Origin: Lindgomyces ingoldianus
Lineage: Eukaryota > Ascomycota > Dothideomycetes > Pleosporales > Lindgomycetaceae
Length of the DNA: 62,152 nucleotides
Assembly (NCBI RefSeq): GCF_010093535.1
Contig: NW_022985163.1
Coordinates: 2,301,280 to 2,363,431 of the forward strand
Reading direction: 5' to 3'
The first letter of the stretch is position 1; the number at the start of each line of letters is the position of its first letter. Below are positions 1 to 12,564 of the stretch, one piece after another. The position numbers and the translations under genes are program-made. The notes beneath the pieces were generated by a model that had not been told where the DNA came from, made no database searches, and saw only the letters and a program-made list of their open reading frames with translations.

Positions 1-365
1 AACGTTGGTTGATTATTCGTACCTTTTAGTTGTATTAGCGGAGTGGTGCGGAGCCTTGTCCTTGCATTAACTAGCTATTTTTTAACACTTACTAGTTTTA
101 CACTTATTTTACCTTTATTTTTTATAAAGTGTATTAGAGTAGTTTTATTTTTTTTAAAAGTTACTCTACTTTTTTTTTCTTACTTTATTACTTTTTTAAT
201 AATGTTTTAGAGTTTTATGTAATTTTTTTTAGCTAAGGGTTTTATTACCTAAGTATTATAATTATCTATAAAAGTAAATAAACTGCTATAAGCATTAATC
301 TAGTGTTAGACTAGATTAGTGTTAAAAAAGAGAAATAAAATTAAAAAAAAGAAGAATCTTTATAA
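1..365 (-). pseudogene. LINE reverse transcriptase relic, downstream part
   Basis: RIP-degraded continuation of the LINE ORF2 that starts right of the inserted Gypsy element. Read on the minus strand from 365 downward it continues the RT motif of the GLPQGSPLSPILF type: the decayed residues L-stop-R-F-F-F-F-L stand for PQGSPLSP, and ILFLFFN is intact. Around 256-275 the RT catalytic block survives as FIDNY where the family has F(V)DDY. Each change fits C-to-T or G-to-A decay. The element runs off the left edge, so RNase H and the 3' end are not seen. The first 70 bases are less mutated than the rest. Assignment to the Tad/I side of LINEs rests on motif resemblance from memory. Confidence 0.7.
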
Positions 366-370
366 AAGCC

Positions 371-963
371 TGTTACAATCCTTGCTTCAGGAAGCACTCG
401 GGTCTGGGATGTTCCTAGGGGGAAGTAGGACGGATGGTAGGGGCCAATCCGGTAGGGTGTACAGTCCTACGTACAGGCTATTAGGCTAATAGAGGAGGAT
501 AGAGAGACTAGATTATAGTTTGCCCTTAATGCAGCAGTAGGGAGGCTAGGTTAAACAGTCCTTGTAGGACAGAGTTAGAGGTATATATAGTGTAAGATAT
601 ATAAATAGTATTACAGCTTTTTAGAAAGCTAAATGCTACTTAGTCTATATAATAAATAAACTAAACATTAAACACACCTCTTTAAAAGTTATTTAATATA
701 GAAACTATATACATGTATTAGGGACGCTAAGAGGAGTTAGCAGGAGTCTATAGGAGCCTGCTAAGAGGGGCTTCTATAAGCTCTCTTAGGCTCCCTAAAC
801 TTGCGGCCTGCCTTTCTATTAGATAGCGCATTCTTCTATAATCTTAGGCAGCTGCGCTGCTTCCGCGTCCTCCAACTAGTCCTTAAGCAAACCCTGCCCC
901 AAACCAGCTAGATTGTGGAGCACTGCTGGTGGGGTTACGCTAGTCCAACTGTAGACTGTAACA
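371..963 (-). repeat. LTR (3' LTR of the Gypsy element)
   Basis: Pairs with 7348-7939 along its whole length. The left (outer) end keeps bases that are mutated in the other copy, for example TGTTAC against TGTTAT and CTCGGG against CTTAGG. The right (inner) end is the mutated one (CTGTAGACTG against CCGTAGACCG). Confidence 0.9.
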
Positions 964-3900
964 CGCTGCCCCCTCTCCCCAGCGGCGTCCTCGCCGCTCT
1001 GCTTACACAACTGTGTTAGTAAGGGTTTGTTTATAAGGTAAGCGTCTACTTACTAAAAGGCATCCTTAACATCTATTCTTCCTATATTTGTCCTTAGACA
1101 AGTGCGTTAAGTGTGTAAAAAAGCATAGCAAATGCAACGCTTTTGTTTTTAATGCTGTGTAGAATTATTTAGAGAAAGAGAGGGAGACACTTCTTTAGAA
1201 GGCTAAGGCCTCTTAGGCCTAAAACTACGCGTTGTAAGGCAAGCAATAGGCTTAAGTCTAGGAACAACTCTGTTTGCAAGAGAAGATGTTAGGGGCGATA
1301 GATAGGGAGCGTTCTAGACAGGATTATATTTAGAAATTACTAGATTTGCTAGAAGCTTATTGCGCAAAGTACTTAAAGGGGGACCTATTCTTCTTAGACA
1401 AGATAGAAGCTTTTAAGGCTAAAGTAGAAAGTTATTCTCTTCCTTAACTGTTATTAGCTAGTACTTATCTCTAAAGGCCGCTGCTATCTAGTAATAACAT
1501 AGCTGTTCCTTTTAATATAGGTGCCTTGTTGCCTAGCTAGTTTCTTTTAGACAAGCCTAAAGGTACTCTTATACTAATAGCTGCGCGTTTCTTAAATTCT
1601 TAGCTAGTTTCTATGTGTTTTTACTAGTAGGCTATCTTTTTTATTTTACTAAAAATTCTTTTTAGTTTCTTTAATTACTTATAATGTATTTAACTTTATA
1701 TTCTGTTTCTTTGTCCTTTTATTTTTATATAGATAAAAGGATTTCTTTTAGTGCCTTTTCTAACTTAGAGATGTAGAACTACAGGTGTATTTTTATATGT
1801 AGGGGAAGCTTAAGCTTGCAATTGTCTTGTTAGGTTTAAAGAACTTTATATAGTTTTATTCTTTTTTTTACTAGCTTTCTAGAAGGTCTTAGTATTCTTA
1901 GGTTTTTAGTGTTAAAATATATATAATCTCTTAGATAAATTTCTAGTTCTAGTTATTATAATTTATTTACATACTTCTTTATTATTTCTCTGCTAGACCT
2001 TACTTCTATAGCTAATCTTTTATGTATCTAGCGTAGGTCTACTAGCTAATCTATTAACTTTTATAGGTTTATAAGTTGATTTCTATGTAATGTAAAGTAG
2101 AAGTTGTACCTAAAATTTACCTTATATAGCGTTTCTTTTATTGTGGCTAACTTTATATTATTAATAGCTAGCTATGCTATTAGAAGCTATTCTGCCTAAT
2201 TATTCTAAGTATAGGAAATATACTTTCTTAAATATTTTTTTACTTCTGCATTTATTCTTTTAGTCTAACTATTAGTCTGCAGGTGGTATGCTGTTAATAG
2301 CTTATATGCTATACTAAGGTGCCACATTGCTGCTTTCTAAAAGCTGCTAGTAAATAGTTTATCTTAGTTAAAGATAATAATCTTAGGGCATCTATGTACT
2401 AATATTATATTTTATTTTAATTTATAAATAAATTTTTTAGCTGTTATTGTTTTTTCTAAGGGCTAAGTATGTAGGTATTTAGTAGTCTTATCTAGGGCCA
2501 CAGTAATTATGTTGCACATCCTGTCTGTCCCTAGTTCTTTAGACAGGAGTAATTCTATTATAAAGTCTATTATAACTATTATCTATAGTAGTCTTAGTGC
2601 TTTAATTAGTTAAAAGTATCTATAGGCCTTATGCCTCTACAAGTTGTTCTTATTATAGGTGTTACATTCTCTAAGCACTTCTGTGCATAACTGCTTTACC
2701 TTTAGTATTTGTTATAGTATAGCAGCCCTTAGCTTCTTCTAAAGGGTGCCTATTCTAGAGTGTCTAAACATTAGAGATTTATAATATTCCTAGATTAGGT
2801 TCTTTTATCTTTGCTTACTAGCTATAAGCATATAAAATTCTTCTATAGGTTAGAGTCTATTATAGATCTATCCCTTATTAGTTTCTTTAAAGAGTGTAAA
2901 TTCTTTAGTCCTTTCCTTTTCTTTGTTAAAGTAATCTAGTCTTTAGCTAAGAGCGTTAGCCTACTAGTTCTGTGTTCCTAGGACATGCTTAATAATGTAG
3001 TTAAACTAGGCAAGCTTTATTGCCTATTTTACATACATTAGTAATAGTTTCTTTACTGTTAAGAATATAACTAAATTTATATAGTTAGTTATAACATTAA
3101 ATAGTTTTACTATTTTATGTAGCTTAGTAGCCTAAACTCTTATAGCATTTAATATTACTTTTAGCTCTTTATTAGGTATGCTGTAGCCTGCTTTAGGTCC
3201 TAAGAACTTAGCGGAATAGTACGCAACTAGGTGCCATTTTCTGTCTTCCTGTTTCTAGTAGAGTGCAGCTCCGCTAGCTCTAAGAGATGCGTCTGTATAG
3301 ATTTTTATGTCTAATTATAGGTTGTACATTCTTAGTACTAGTTTAGCTATTATAGCTTACTTTAAAGCTACAAACACTTTATTTATTTCTAAGGTCTAGA
3401 CAAATTTTGCTATAGCCTAATCTTTAGTTGTAGTGTTTATTAATAGTATAGTAATCTTTAAATAGTTTCTAATTATTTGTCTAACATATTTTAATAGTCC
3501 TAGGAATTCTTTTACTTCCTTAACTATTATAGGCTCTAGCTATTTAAGTACTTTTTATATTTTAGCTAAATTAATTTTTATTTTTTCTTTATTAATTATA
3601 AATTCTAGATATTCTATTTTAGTAACATAAAATTTACATTTAAAGAGTTGTAGATAAAGTCTATACTTTCTAAGCTATTCTAAAACTTTCTATACCTTTT
3701 ATACATAGTCTTCTAGGGTATCCTTTAAATAGATAAGGACGTTATTTAGATATACTAAGGTAAAGACATTAAAGTATAGGTTAAGAGCTATATTAATAAT
3801 TCTTTAGAATGTTGCTAGGGCATTTATTAGGCTAAACAGCATTACTAGTAGTTTATAGAGTCTTTATAGGGTCCTAAACACTGTAAGCTATTTATCTTTT

Positions 3901-6900
3901 TTTTATATTCTTATCTTATTAAATCTATCCTGTACATTAAACTTTATAAAGTATTAGGTCCTTTTTAGCTAATTTATAATGTCTTATATAATTAGTAGAA
4001 AGAACTAGTTTTAGATTATATTATTATTTAAAGTCTTATAGTTCTAGTAGACTTAGATCTTTCTGCCTTTCTTTTTTACAAAGACTACTACTAAAGCTAT
4101 AGAGCTATAGCTCTCTTAGATGTAACCTTACACTAGCATTCTATTAACATATTCTTACAAGGCTTCTTTCTGTATCTTAGTTAAGAGACAAAGCCTATGT
4201 GTTTTTAGATTATAATCCTTTATTAAGTTAATAGTGTAATTCTAAGGCTAATGTAGTAGTAGTTCTTCTAGGTCCTCTAGTGTTTTAAACATGTCTTTAT
4301 AGTCTTTATATTTAGGCAGGATGCAGCCTTCTTTTTAGCTTTAGATAATACTAATCTATTTTACATTCTTATTCTTTTTAATTATTTTATAGAAGACTTT
4401 CTTAAGCTTTTTTTTTATTAATTATATTACCTAAGCTTTTAGCTTCTAGTAAGGGAACTTCTAGGGTTTTCTTTTCTTAGGGTAGTAACTGCTACTTTAC
4501 TTTGCTTATTTATAGACTAGGCATCTATTATTATAGCATGCTAACTAGGTTATGCGTGCATAGTTGTTAGGAGTTTCTATAGTTATAGTTCTCTAATTAA
4601 TTACAGAGTTATGCGTTCTAAGCTAGTTATAGCCTAGAATTACATTATATTTACCTTCTAGCTTAAGTATGTTTATAGATCTTTAATCTCTTATGTTAGA
4701 GGTCTTAAAGTCTTTTTTATAGGTTTCTAGGTTAATCTATTCTCTGCTGTACTTAATTAATAATATATTAGCAAGGGTTACTTTAAATAAGTTCTTTTTT
4801 ATATAAAATAGTATTTTTTATTTATCTACTTATTTCTTATCTATTACAGTAAAGGTACATCTGCTGTCTATAAAGGCTAGCCTAGGCTTTTCTTTATACG
4901 TAAAGGTGGTTGTTAGACTGTGCCCTGCCCCTTATCCTACTGCAATTACTGCTAATATGTTGTGTTTAACTTCTTTATTAAAAAGAAGGTAAAGATTAAT
5001 ATTCTATAAATTATTATTAAACTTATTTTTTCTTTTCTTATAAATTTAATGTTCTTAATTATAGTAGTTAGCTGCTTTACATTTATAATCTTTAACTAAG
5101 TAATGTAATGTTAGATAGTCTTCTTTTCTTACTGCTTTCTACTAAAAGTAGTAGAACCTGTAATTTTCTTATTTATTACACTTTATCTAGCCTTCTTATT
5201 TGTAAGGAGGAGCTATTTAACAAGTGTAGCAATTTATAGTTTTACAGGCTAAGGCTGTTCCCTACTATAGGCAACCATTGTAGTTCTTTTCCTATGTAGG
5301 CCACTATCCTGCTTAATGTTTGTTGTCCTAATGCTTAATGCAATACTATTATGTGCATTAGTACTAAGGATATAGACAATTATTAGGTCTATATAACATG
5401 TTAAGGGGACTTTCTTAGGTCTACTAAGAGTATTCTTTTGTTTGTACAAGCTGTACAGGGTGCTCTTTCCATTAGCAACTGTTTGTGCTATAAGTGCTGC
5501 TTCCGCAGAGAACACATTGTCTGTAATTCTGTTATATTGCAAGAGCCTTTCTAAAGATTGCTAGGCTTAGAAGCAGTGTCTTAGGTTTTTTAGGCGCTAG
5601 TTATAGTACTTTAAACCTAGCAGGTTTGCCTAGCTATTCTAGCTTTTAATCCCTAATCTTAGTAAAGAATTACTATTACTTTTCTTTATTTATAATGTTA
5701 TATTTAACTTTAGCTATTCTTTATATAATGTTAAATGTTAAATAGTTGTTGCTAATGTTTATTTAGTAAAGTAAGACTATACAATTACTTAAGTAGTTAT
5801 GTTATAACCTGCACTTCTAGCACCTGCATCTCTAAAACTGTTAGGAAAGTTCTCTTGCTAAAGTACTAAAGGTTTAGTCTTAAAGAGGGAACTATTCTTC
5901 TCTTTTTTAAACATTTATAATATATTTTTAGATCTAAGTCTTTTCTCTATATCTTTTAAAAATTGCAAGGTCCTGCAACACTATATTAAGGCTAGTAAAA
6001 TTTTAAATAACTACCTCCTAATACGCTTTAGGGCAGTTGTTTAATAGGTGGTTTCCTCTGCATTACTAGCAAAGTCTGTTATCTAGTCTTTCCTGTATTT
6101 CCTTATCTATAAGGCTATATTTAGCAGTAATAGCTTTTATTGTTACAGTAGTATCTTTATTCTCCCCCTTCTAAAAGTCTAGGTAATTTTAGCAGAAATG
6201 TCCTACTTTTTTATAGTTTAGGCAGGCCTTGTTCTCTAGCTATTTTTATTATTCCTTTATTAAAGGCGGCCTATTGCGTCCTAGAACTTAGCTCTTTTTT
6301 AGAGGGGGGCTCTGTATATGCTTTGCATAACTAAGGTCTATTAGTTCTCTATTATATTATAGAAGCTTTTTCTTTTTAGAGATAAATTCTAGCTTTTAAA
6401 AAGTTCTCTTTAATTTCTTTTCTCTTTTGCGTTCTTTATAGTAATTATTATAAGTTGTTGCTTTCTTAATGTAGTTTTTAAGAGTAGTTAGTTAGTTTAT
6501 ATGCATAAACTTATCTTTTACTTTATTGTTTAGTCTGTTATAAAACATGCAGCACAGGGCCTTCTAGTTGTTCCATCCGCAGATAGCTATTTGCTCCCTA
6601 AAGCGTGCTGCATAGTTTTAGACTAGTCTAGTGCCCTGTCTTATATTGTCTAGTCTGTTAGCTGCAATCCTTTTCTTATCTAAGGTCCTGTAGATAGCTA
6701 ATAGAGCTACTTTAAAAATTTTAACACTGCTAAATACTTCCTTAGTTTTAGAGTTAAGTAGCGCACTGTTAGCTCTAAAGTCTATCTAATTATTAGCGTA
6801 GGGTTAGAACTAGATTGTAGGGGGGCCTTCTAAGTGTAGTCCTATCTAGGAGATTATTTCTGTGTTAATCTAAAATACTCCCTTGTTATATTACATATAG

Positions 6901-7347
6901 AGGTGGCATCTAGTAAAGAATAGTTAGAGGTCTTTTAATAATCCTTTAAAAGGCTTTAGGGGGGCTAGTCTTAAGGCCTTCTTAGTAGCAACGCTTACTC
7001 TATCTGTTAAGATATTTTAAACTTTAGCTAGCTCTACTTATAGTTTATGTATCTAGTAGGCTTAGGTAGTAGCCTTGTAGGGGTTAACAGGAGGCAGGGG
7101 GTCTTGTAAATTTATAGTCTTCTAGCAAAAGTTGTTTATTTCTTATTTAAGTTTTAGTAACTTACTAACTTTATTACTAATCTGCTAGAGTTCTTTAATG
7201 TTGTTCTAGATTAAGTTAATCTGTTCTGCAAGGACAGCTTTACTTTAGGTAGGAACTTCTGTAGATCCTAATAGCGCAGCATAGGCTATGTTAGAATCTA
7301 AATTATGTTGTAAGGTTGCTATACTTTTTAGAGGGGTAGTGTTTAAT

Positions 7348-7939
7348 GTTATAATCCTTGCTTTAGGAAGCACTTAGGTCTAGGATGTTCCTAGGGGGAA
7401 GTAGGACAGATGGTAGGGGCCAATCCGGTAGGGTGTACAGTCCTACGTACAGGCTATTAGGCTAATAGAGGAGGATAGAGAGACCGGATTGTGGTTTGCC
7501 CTTAATGCGGCAGTAGGGAGGCCAGGTCAAACAGTCCTTATAGGACAAGGTTAGAGGTATATATAGTGTAAGATATATAAATAGTATTACAGCTCTTTAA
7601 AAAGCTAAATGCTACTTAGTCTATGTAATAAATAAACTAAACATTAAACACACCTTCTTAAAGGTTGTTTAATGTAGGAACTATATACATGTATTAGGGA
7701 CGCTAAGAGGAGTTGGCGGGAGTCTATAGGAGCCTGCTAAGAGGGGCTCTTATGAGCTCCCTTAGGCTCTCTAAACTCGCAGCCTGCCTTCCTATTAGAT
7801 AGCGCATTCTTCTATGATCTCGGGCAGCTGCGCTGCTTCCGCGTCCTCCGACTGGTCCTTAAGCGAACCCTGCCCCAAACCAGCTAGATTGTGGAGCACT
7901 GCTGGTGGGGTTACGCTGGTCCAACCGTAGACCGTAACA
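7348..7939 (-). repeat. LTR (5' LTR of the Gypsy element)
   Basis: Second LTR copy. The right (outer) third is the least mutated part, and the left (inner) end carries the RIP changes. The primer binding site should lie just left of 7348 on the minus strand; I cannot assign the priming tRNA. Confidence 0.88.
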
Positions 7940-7944
7940 AAGCC

Positions 7945-10900
7945 CTGCCTAGGGCAGCAGTTTCTTCTTAGACATGTAGCTGTTAACTATAATAGTTGCT
8001 GTATAATTAGAGCAAAAGGCGTCTATCTATTGTACTAGGCCTAGTGGTATCCCTCTAGCACAGAGCCTCTAGGTTAGCCTGTCTTTGCATACTTTATTAT
8101 ATGCTCTTTTTATGTTAAAGCTTACTAGACTTAGCACTTTTCTAAATCTCTATGCGTTGTAGATGTGTTCTTGTAATATTAATAGCACTTATTTTACTAA
8201 TTACTATTTCCTTCTACTAAAGTAGTTTATAAGAAGTAACTTATATGTTTTTATTATATATAAAATTCTTTTTACTACAATAGCTTTAAAAATTTTGCTA
8301 AAAGTTAATAGTAAAAAAATAAGTCTTTATAACTTTACTACTTTTTATAGTTGCTTTTTTTTAGCTTTTTAAGTAGAATAATCTAAGTGTTTCTTTACTA
8401 TGCTAGAATAACTTCCTTTTTTAGTAATGTTTAAAACAAAAGTAGGATTCTCTCTTTTATAACTAGCTATAGCTGCCTCTATACTATAACTAGGAGCCTA
8501 TTATTGCCTAGTGCCTTCTACAGCTTAGCTGCAAACAGACAGCATTCTATTTTATCTATAGTTAGGTTAGGCATGCTAACTAGGCTATGTTACTAGTGTT
8601 TGCTTTTATTCTTAATAGTGTCTAAAAGCAGTAGAAAGAATAACTATAGCAACTTATCTACTATCTTTAAATTTCCTTCTATGCTTAATTTATTAGTTCT
8701 TTTTAAAGAGGGTATTTTATTAAATGTTATAGCACTATTTAGCTTAAAGTATCTCATAGCTTTTTAAATGTTAGTATTATCTACTAAAAAGTCCTTCTAG
8801 TAAGTTCTGCGCTATTACTATATTACGTTGTAAAAATTTTTTACTGCTACCTTTACTTATTATTTTATCTTTATACTTATTTTTTTTACCTGCTGTTCTG
8901 CTTTTACCTTATTTCTTTAGTGTGTATATACCTTTTATAACTATATAAGGTCTGCAGTCTACTATCTTTTTGCATACAGTAAGGGCCTAGCTCTTAGGGT
9001 TAGCTTGTAGACTGCCTCTATTACTACTTCTATTAGCCTATCTATCTATTACTGTACACTACTCTTTATTAGTTTAGCTTTAAGCGTCTTTTTAACTCTT
9101 ATTTATATTACTTTTTATAGTGCATTTTTAAATAATAGTCTTGCTTCTACTTACTATTTTAAAGTGTTTATATTAAAGGTTATTTTAATTACTTTGTAAT
9201 CTAACCTATATTCTATCTTATAGACTTTACAGCATAGTGCTGTAGCTGCTAGGTTGTCTAAAGTTAGCATTAAATTAATAGTGCTTTTACTTATTCCTTA
9301 CTGCTATGTTTTTATGCCTCTAGGAAGTAGGCTGTAAAGTAAATAGTTTACTATAAAGTGTATAATAGAGTCTACTTTACTTTAGTAAGTGTTTAACACA
9401 TTATTCTTTCTTTATAATTAGTTATGTTAGTTAAAATTACCTACTAGAACTATGTCCACCTGCGTTCTAGTTTAGTTATGTGCAGTTTAGATTAAAGTTT
9501 AGATGTAATTTATTATTTTTTTTAGTGCTTACTTATTTTTTATCTTAACATAGACTAACACTACTAGAACTATTTAACTAGGTAGTTATAGTGTTGCTGC
9601 TGTAAGGTCTAGCAACTATACTAGTAGCTGTTTAGCCTTAATGTCTTTCTATATCTAGAGCATACTCTAGAAGGGCCACCTTCTGTCTCTACATGCAGTT
9701 AGCGTAAATTTAGCCTAGTAGGTGTGTCTAGCTAGTGTTATAATAATTCTTCTTTTTTTATTTCTTTACGCATAAGGTTTTTAAATAGCTAATATAGTAA
9801 AGTTTTATAGTTACTTATTATTTATTATACTATACAGTACTTTATGTTTTTTTCTTATATTAAGTTAGAATATCTTAAGCGTCCTAGGCATTTTAACTAA
9901 AGTATAGCACTTAATAGTTTTTAAAGAAAGATTTATAGAGGCTCTTATAAGGTACGCATTTAAAGACTATTACTTAGCATTTACTATAGTAGTGTTCTTT
10001 GCTAGCGCACCTAGCACAAACCTGCTGCCTTGTGCATGTAAATGCCTTGTGCCCTAGCTATTAGCATTAGTAGCACTATAATAGTCTATTTTGCAGTTTA
10101 AACAGTCTTATATATGCAGATTCTTTATTAATGTAGAAGTACTATTTTTATAGCAGCTAGGCTGCATTACTACTTTTAGTAACATATACTACTATTAATT
10201 TATATACTTTTTTTTAAATTCTTTTTACTTAACTAGCTAACTTTTACTACTTACACCTTATTTTTAGCTTTAAAGGCCTCTAGAGCTTTTAGTTAGATTT
10301 ATTTTTTCTTTAACAGCACTACTAGCTAGTTAGTGTTATCTACTCTAATTAAGAAAAGCTAGTTGCGCAGTATTCTAACTCCTCTAGCTGCTATTTTATA
10401 GGCTGCCTTTTTAACTACCTAAAGCTTACTTTTATCCCTACATGTAACTTTAATTTAATTAGTGTTCCTTAGGTCTCTAACTACTACTACATATTACTAT
10501 TTTACGCACTTATAGTTTATTTATATCTTTTTTTTAATAGCTTATTTAATCTTACTTAGTTTTACTTTCTTTTTATCTACTTTTTTAATTCTAGATATGT
10601 TAATTGTGCAGTAGAATGTGTCTATTATTATTAAAAGTGCTGTGTTAGTAAAAAGGGTCTATAAGTTACTAGGCTAGCTGCTTAGAGGTAATTATGCTAT
10701 AGCAGCATAAGATAGTAATCTACTAGGCAGTGTGTAAGATTTAGCTAAAAGAGTCTTAAATTTATTTACTATTACTTTATTCTCTACCTTTAGTGCCTTT
10801 ACTTCTTAGGTAAGTGCTTTTATTATTATTTTAATCTGAGTTGCATGTTTTTTTTTATTTACTTTATTATAGCTACTATTTTATTTTAGGTCTTTTTAAG

Positions 10901-11110
10901 TGCTATAAGCACTATAACTAATAAGTCTTTTTTTTATCTTACTTTTACACTTTTTTTAAATATACTTATTTCTTTATTATATTTTATTTTTAGTTAGCTT
11001 TAAGTGCAGGTTAGTTATAAAGCTTTAAAAGCCTTTTAGTTAACATTAATTACTTTATTTATTTTACTTTTATTACTTAAGTTTCTTTATTATCTTCTTA
11101 TATTCTTTAC
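7945..11110 (-). pseudogene. LINE (Tad/I-like) relic, ORF1 and 5' part of ORF2
   Basis: RIP-degraded non-LTR retrotransposon on the minus strand. Near 10,000-10,090 the decayed frame keeps tandem CCHC-type knuckles of ORF1 (residues AFTCTRQQVCARCASKEH). Near 9430-9456 the phrase DIVLVGNFN matches the DIVLVGDFN block of the apurinic-type endonuclease. Near 7945-8060 the frame reads GIPLGLVQ and then SYMSKKKLLP up to the first part of the RT motif, where the Gypsy element interrupts. The order ORF1 knuckles, endonuclease, RT is that of I/Tad/L1-type LINEs. No frame is open. The exact 5' end is not clear; it probably lies in the 86-bp repeated units near 11.16 kb. Confidence 0.75.
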
Positions 11111-11161
11111 CTTAGTTGCCTTGCGCGTCCTAACGCGTGTTTAGGTTAATTGCCGCCCCTA

Positions 11162-11247
11162 ACGCGTGTCCTCCACCTCTAATTCCATCAATTCACGACT
11201 CCCCTGGGTCCCGCGCAGTCGTCTCGTCCTCTGGTACTTATCCCCGG
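11162..11247. repeat. 86-bp tandem unit, copy 1
   Basis: Begins ACGCGTGTCCTCC and is repeated after the N gap. It differs from copy 2 by four transitions only (C-to-T and G-to-A), which puts it on the RIP-affected side of the boundary. A fragment of the same start (ACGCGTGTTTAGG) also occurs at 11,134. It may be a 5' UTR monomer of the LINE or a short duplication at the island edge. Confidence 0.85.
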
Positions 11248-11262
11248 NNNNNNNNNNNNNNN
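11248..11262. other. Assembly gap (15 Ns)
   Basis: Fifteen N bases between two near-identical 86-bp units. The true number of units is unknown. Open reading frames crossing the gap carry X residues and should be ignored. Confidence 0.99.
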
Positions 11263-11348
11263 ACGCGTGTCCTCCACCTCCGATTCCATCGATTCACGAC
11301 TCCCCTGGGTCCCGCGCAGTCGTCTCGTCCTCCGGTACTTATCCCCGG
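11263..11348. repeat. 86-bp tandem unit, copy 2
   Basis: Second copy of the unit, without the four transitions seen in copy 1. It marks the start of DNA with normal base composition. Confidence 0.85.
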
Positions 11349-11652
11349 TTCTCTAGGAGAGAGGGGGGGGAGAGAGGTAGGGGGGGGGTTTAGGGTTAGG
11401 TACCGGTACTTATCTTGCAACCCCCTCAGTCGCCGCAGCTCCGGTCTTCCTCAATTCGCCAAAAGTTGATCGGGACGGGAATCCTGAGTCAAGATCTCTC
11501 TCCAGCAAATTGCCCTTAAGCGCCGAAAAGTTAATAGGTTTTGGTTATCTGAGGGAGGGTATATACAGCAGCAAGCAGCGCACGCTGAAGCTTGGGCTTG
11601 GGATAAAGGTGAGGGCAGGGCCTGGCCTGCCCTAGGCCCTCTCCATCCATAC

Positions 11653-11694
<42 letters not shown>

Positions 11695-12564
11695 CGAGTT
11701 AATTCAGTACAGGAGCCATCAGCGGCGGGCTCAGCAGGCGGCCGGTGCAGTAGGAGATGTCCACCGCACGGGCGCGAGAGCCGGGGGTAGACATCCGCAG
11801 ACGCCCGCAGGAGGCGATTGGTCGAGAGGCGAGACAGCGACTCAGCCAAGGCTCAGTGCGGCCTCGAATACCACGTGCTATCCAATTCACCCAGAGCCCC
11901 AGTTCCCATATTCTCCACTGCTACATATCTATCTGCATGAAGCATTGCTCGCATGAACAAACACCTTCTATTGGAGTGCCACAGAGGTTAACAGAAGAAA
12001 CAAATTGAATTGTTGCTGAAAACAACTCTCAGAAGTCCATATTTCCGCCTATAGCACCAAGGCAGAAGGAGTGTTTATCACCGCCCATCGTTTCCGGTTT
12101 CCACTTAGATGGTCGACTGTCGCTGAAATAAAGAAAATGGGTACGAAACTGAAACAGAACAAGGGTCCAGTCAGAATACGAGGAAAGAGCGCCTCTGCTA
12201 AAGACACTCAAGGCGCCACATAAGCCCCAGCCATTCCTAAGAAAGCCCTGACGGATCAGGTCCCCTTTAGATGCTAAAAATGTGTGACTCGGTACACATT
12301 TCCTTGTCCGGTCATGATGCCATGCCTGCCTCCTCGCGCTGATCCATCCAGATTCAGTTGGACTTGAGCCAGGGTCGATGTCTTGCGCTGTTTTCGGATA
12401 GAACCGCTTGGTGTGTTTATTAGAAACTAGTAGTATGATAAAGCTGCGGGGTCCTTCTTCAGCTGCGCCATGGTCAGAGAGTCTCACGGAGAGGAATGTT
12501 TCCGTACCGGTCCTCACAAGGCTGAGATATGGAGTAGATAAGAGCCGCAAACCCCTTCCACCCT
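11349..12564. other. Intergenic stretch with G-runs, telomere-like bases and a TG microsatellite
   Basis: 11,361-11,400 holds runs of eight and nine G followed by TTTAGGGTTAGG, about one and a half telomeric units. 11,653-11,662 is an AT run and 11,662-11,693 is (TG)16. A TATATAC box sits near 11,560. An open frame of 173 codons (12,029-12,550, minus) has no family resemblance. Plus-strand short frames near 12,475-12,560 could be an upstream exon of the membrane-protein gene, but I see no convincing splice sites. No gene is called here. Confidence 0.5.
11653..11693. repeat. (AT)5(TG)16 microsatellite
   Basis: An alternating purine-pyrimidine run of about 41 bases, with (TG)16 at 11,662-11,693. 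It is the longest simple repeat in the gene island. Confidence 0.95.

Larger units (their letters stand above)
366..7944 (-). mobile_element. Complete Ty3/Gypsy LTR retrotransposon (371-7939) with AAGCC target duplications
   Basis: Two LTRs of about 592 bp (371-963 and 7348-7939) begin TGTTA and end TAACA, and are flanked by identical AAGCC (366-370 and 7940-7944). The coding strand is minus, so 7348-7939 is the 5' LTR. Degraded domains in order: a gag zinc knuckle near 6180-6240 (CLNYKKVGHFC, for a CCHC box), RT near 3722-3768 (VYLNNVLIYL for the VYLDDILIYS block), the integrase zinc finger near 2640-2690 and the integrase core below it. RT before integrase is the Gypsy order. A purine-rich polypurine tract (ggggagaggggg on the minus strand) abuts the 3' LTR at 964-985. 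Every frame is broken by RIP stops, so the copy is dead. It sits inside the LINE reverse transcriptase. Confidence 0.9.

Noticed and set aside
5249..5542. 97-codon minus-strand ORF inside the Gypsy element
   Set aside because: A chance open stretch in the RIP-decayed gag/protease region; no motif and surrounded by stops.
11451..11956. Several ORFs of 63-132 codons across the TG microsatellite
   Set aside because: They run through (TG)n as His-Thr or Cys-Val repeats on opposite strands; composition artefacts.
12029..12550. 173-codon minus-strand ORF upstream of the membrane-protein gene
   Set aside because: No family resemblance, and it lies where promoter or upstream exons of the plus-strand gene are expected. 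Not enough to call a gene.
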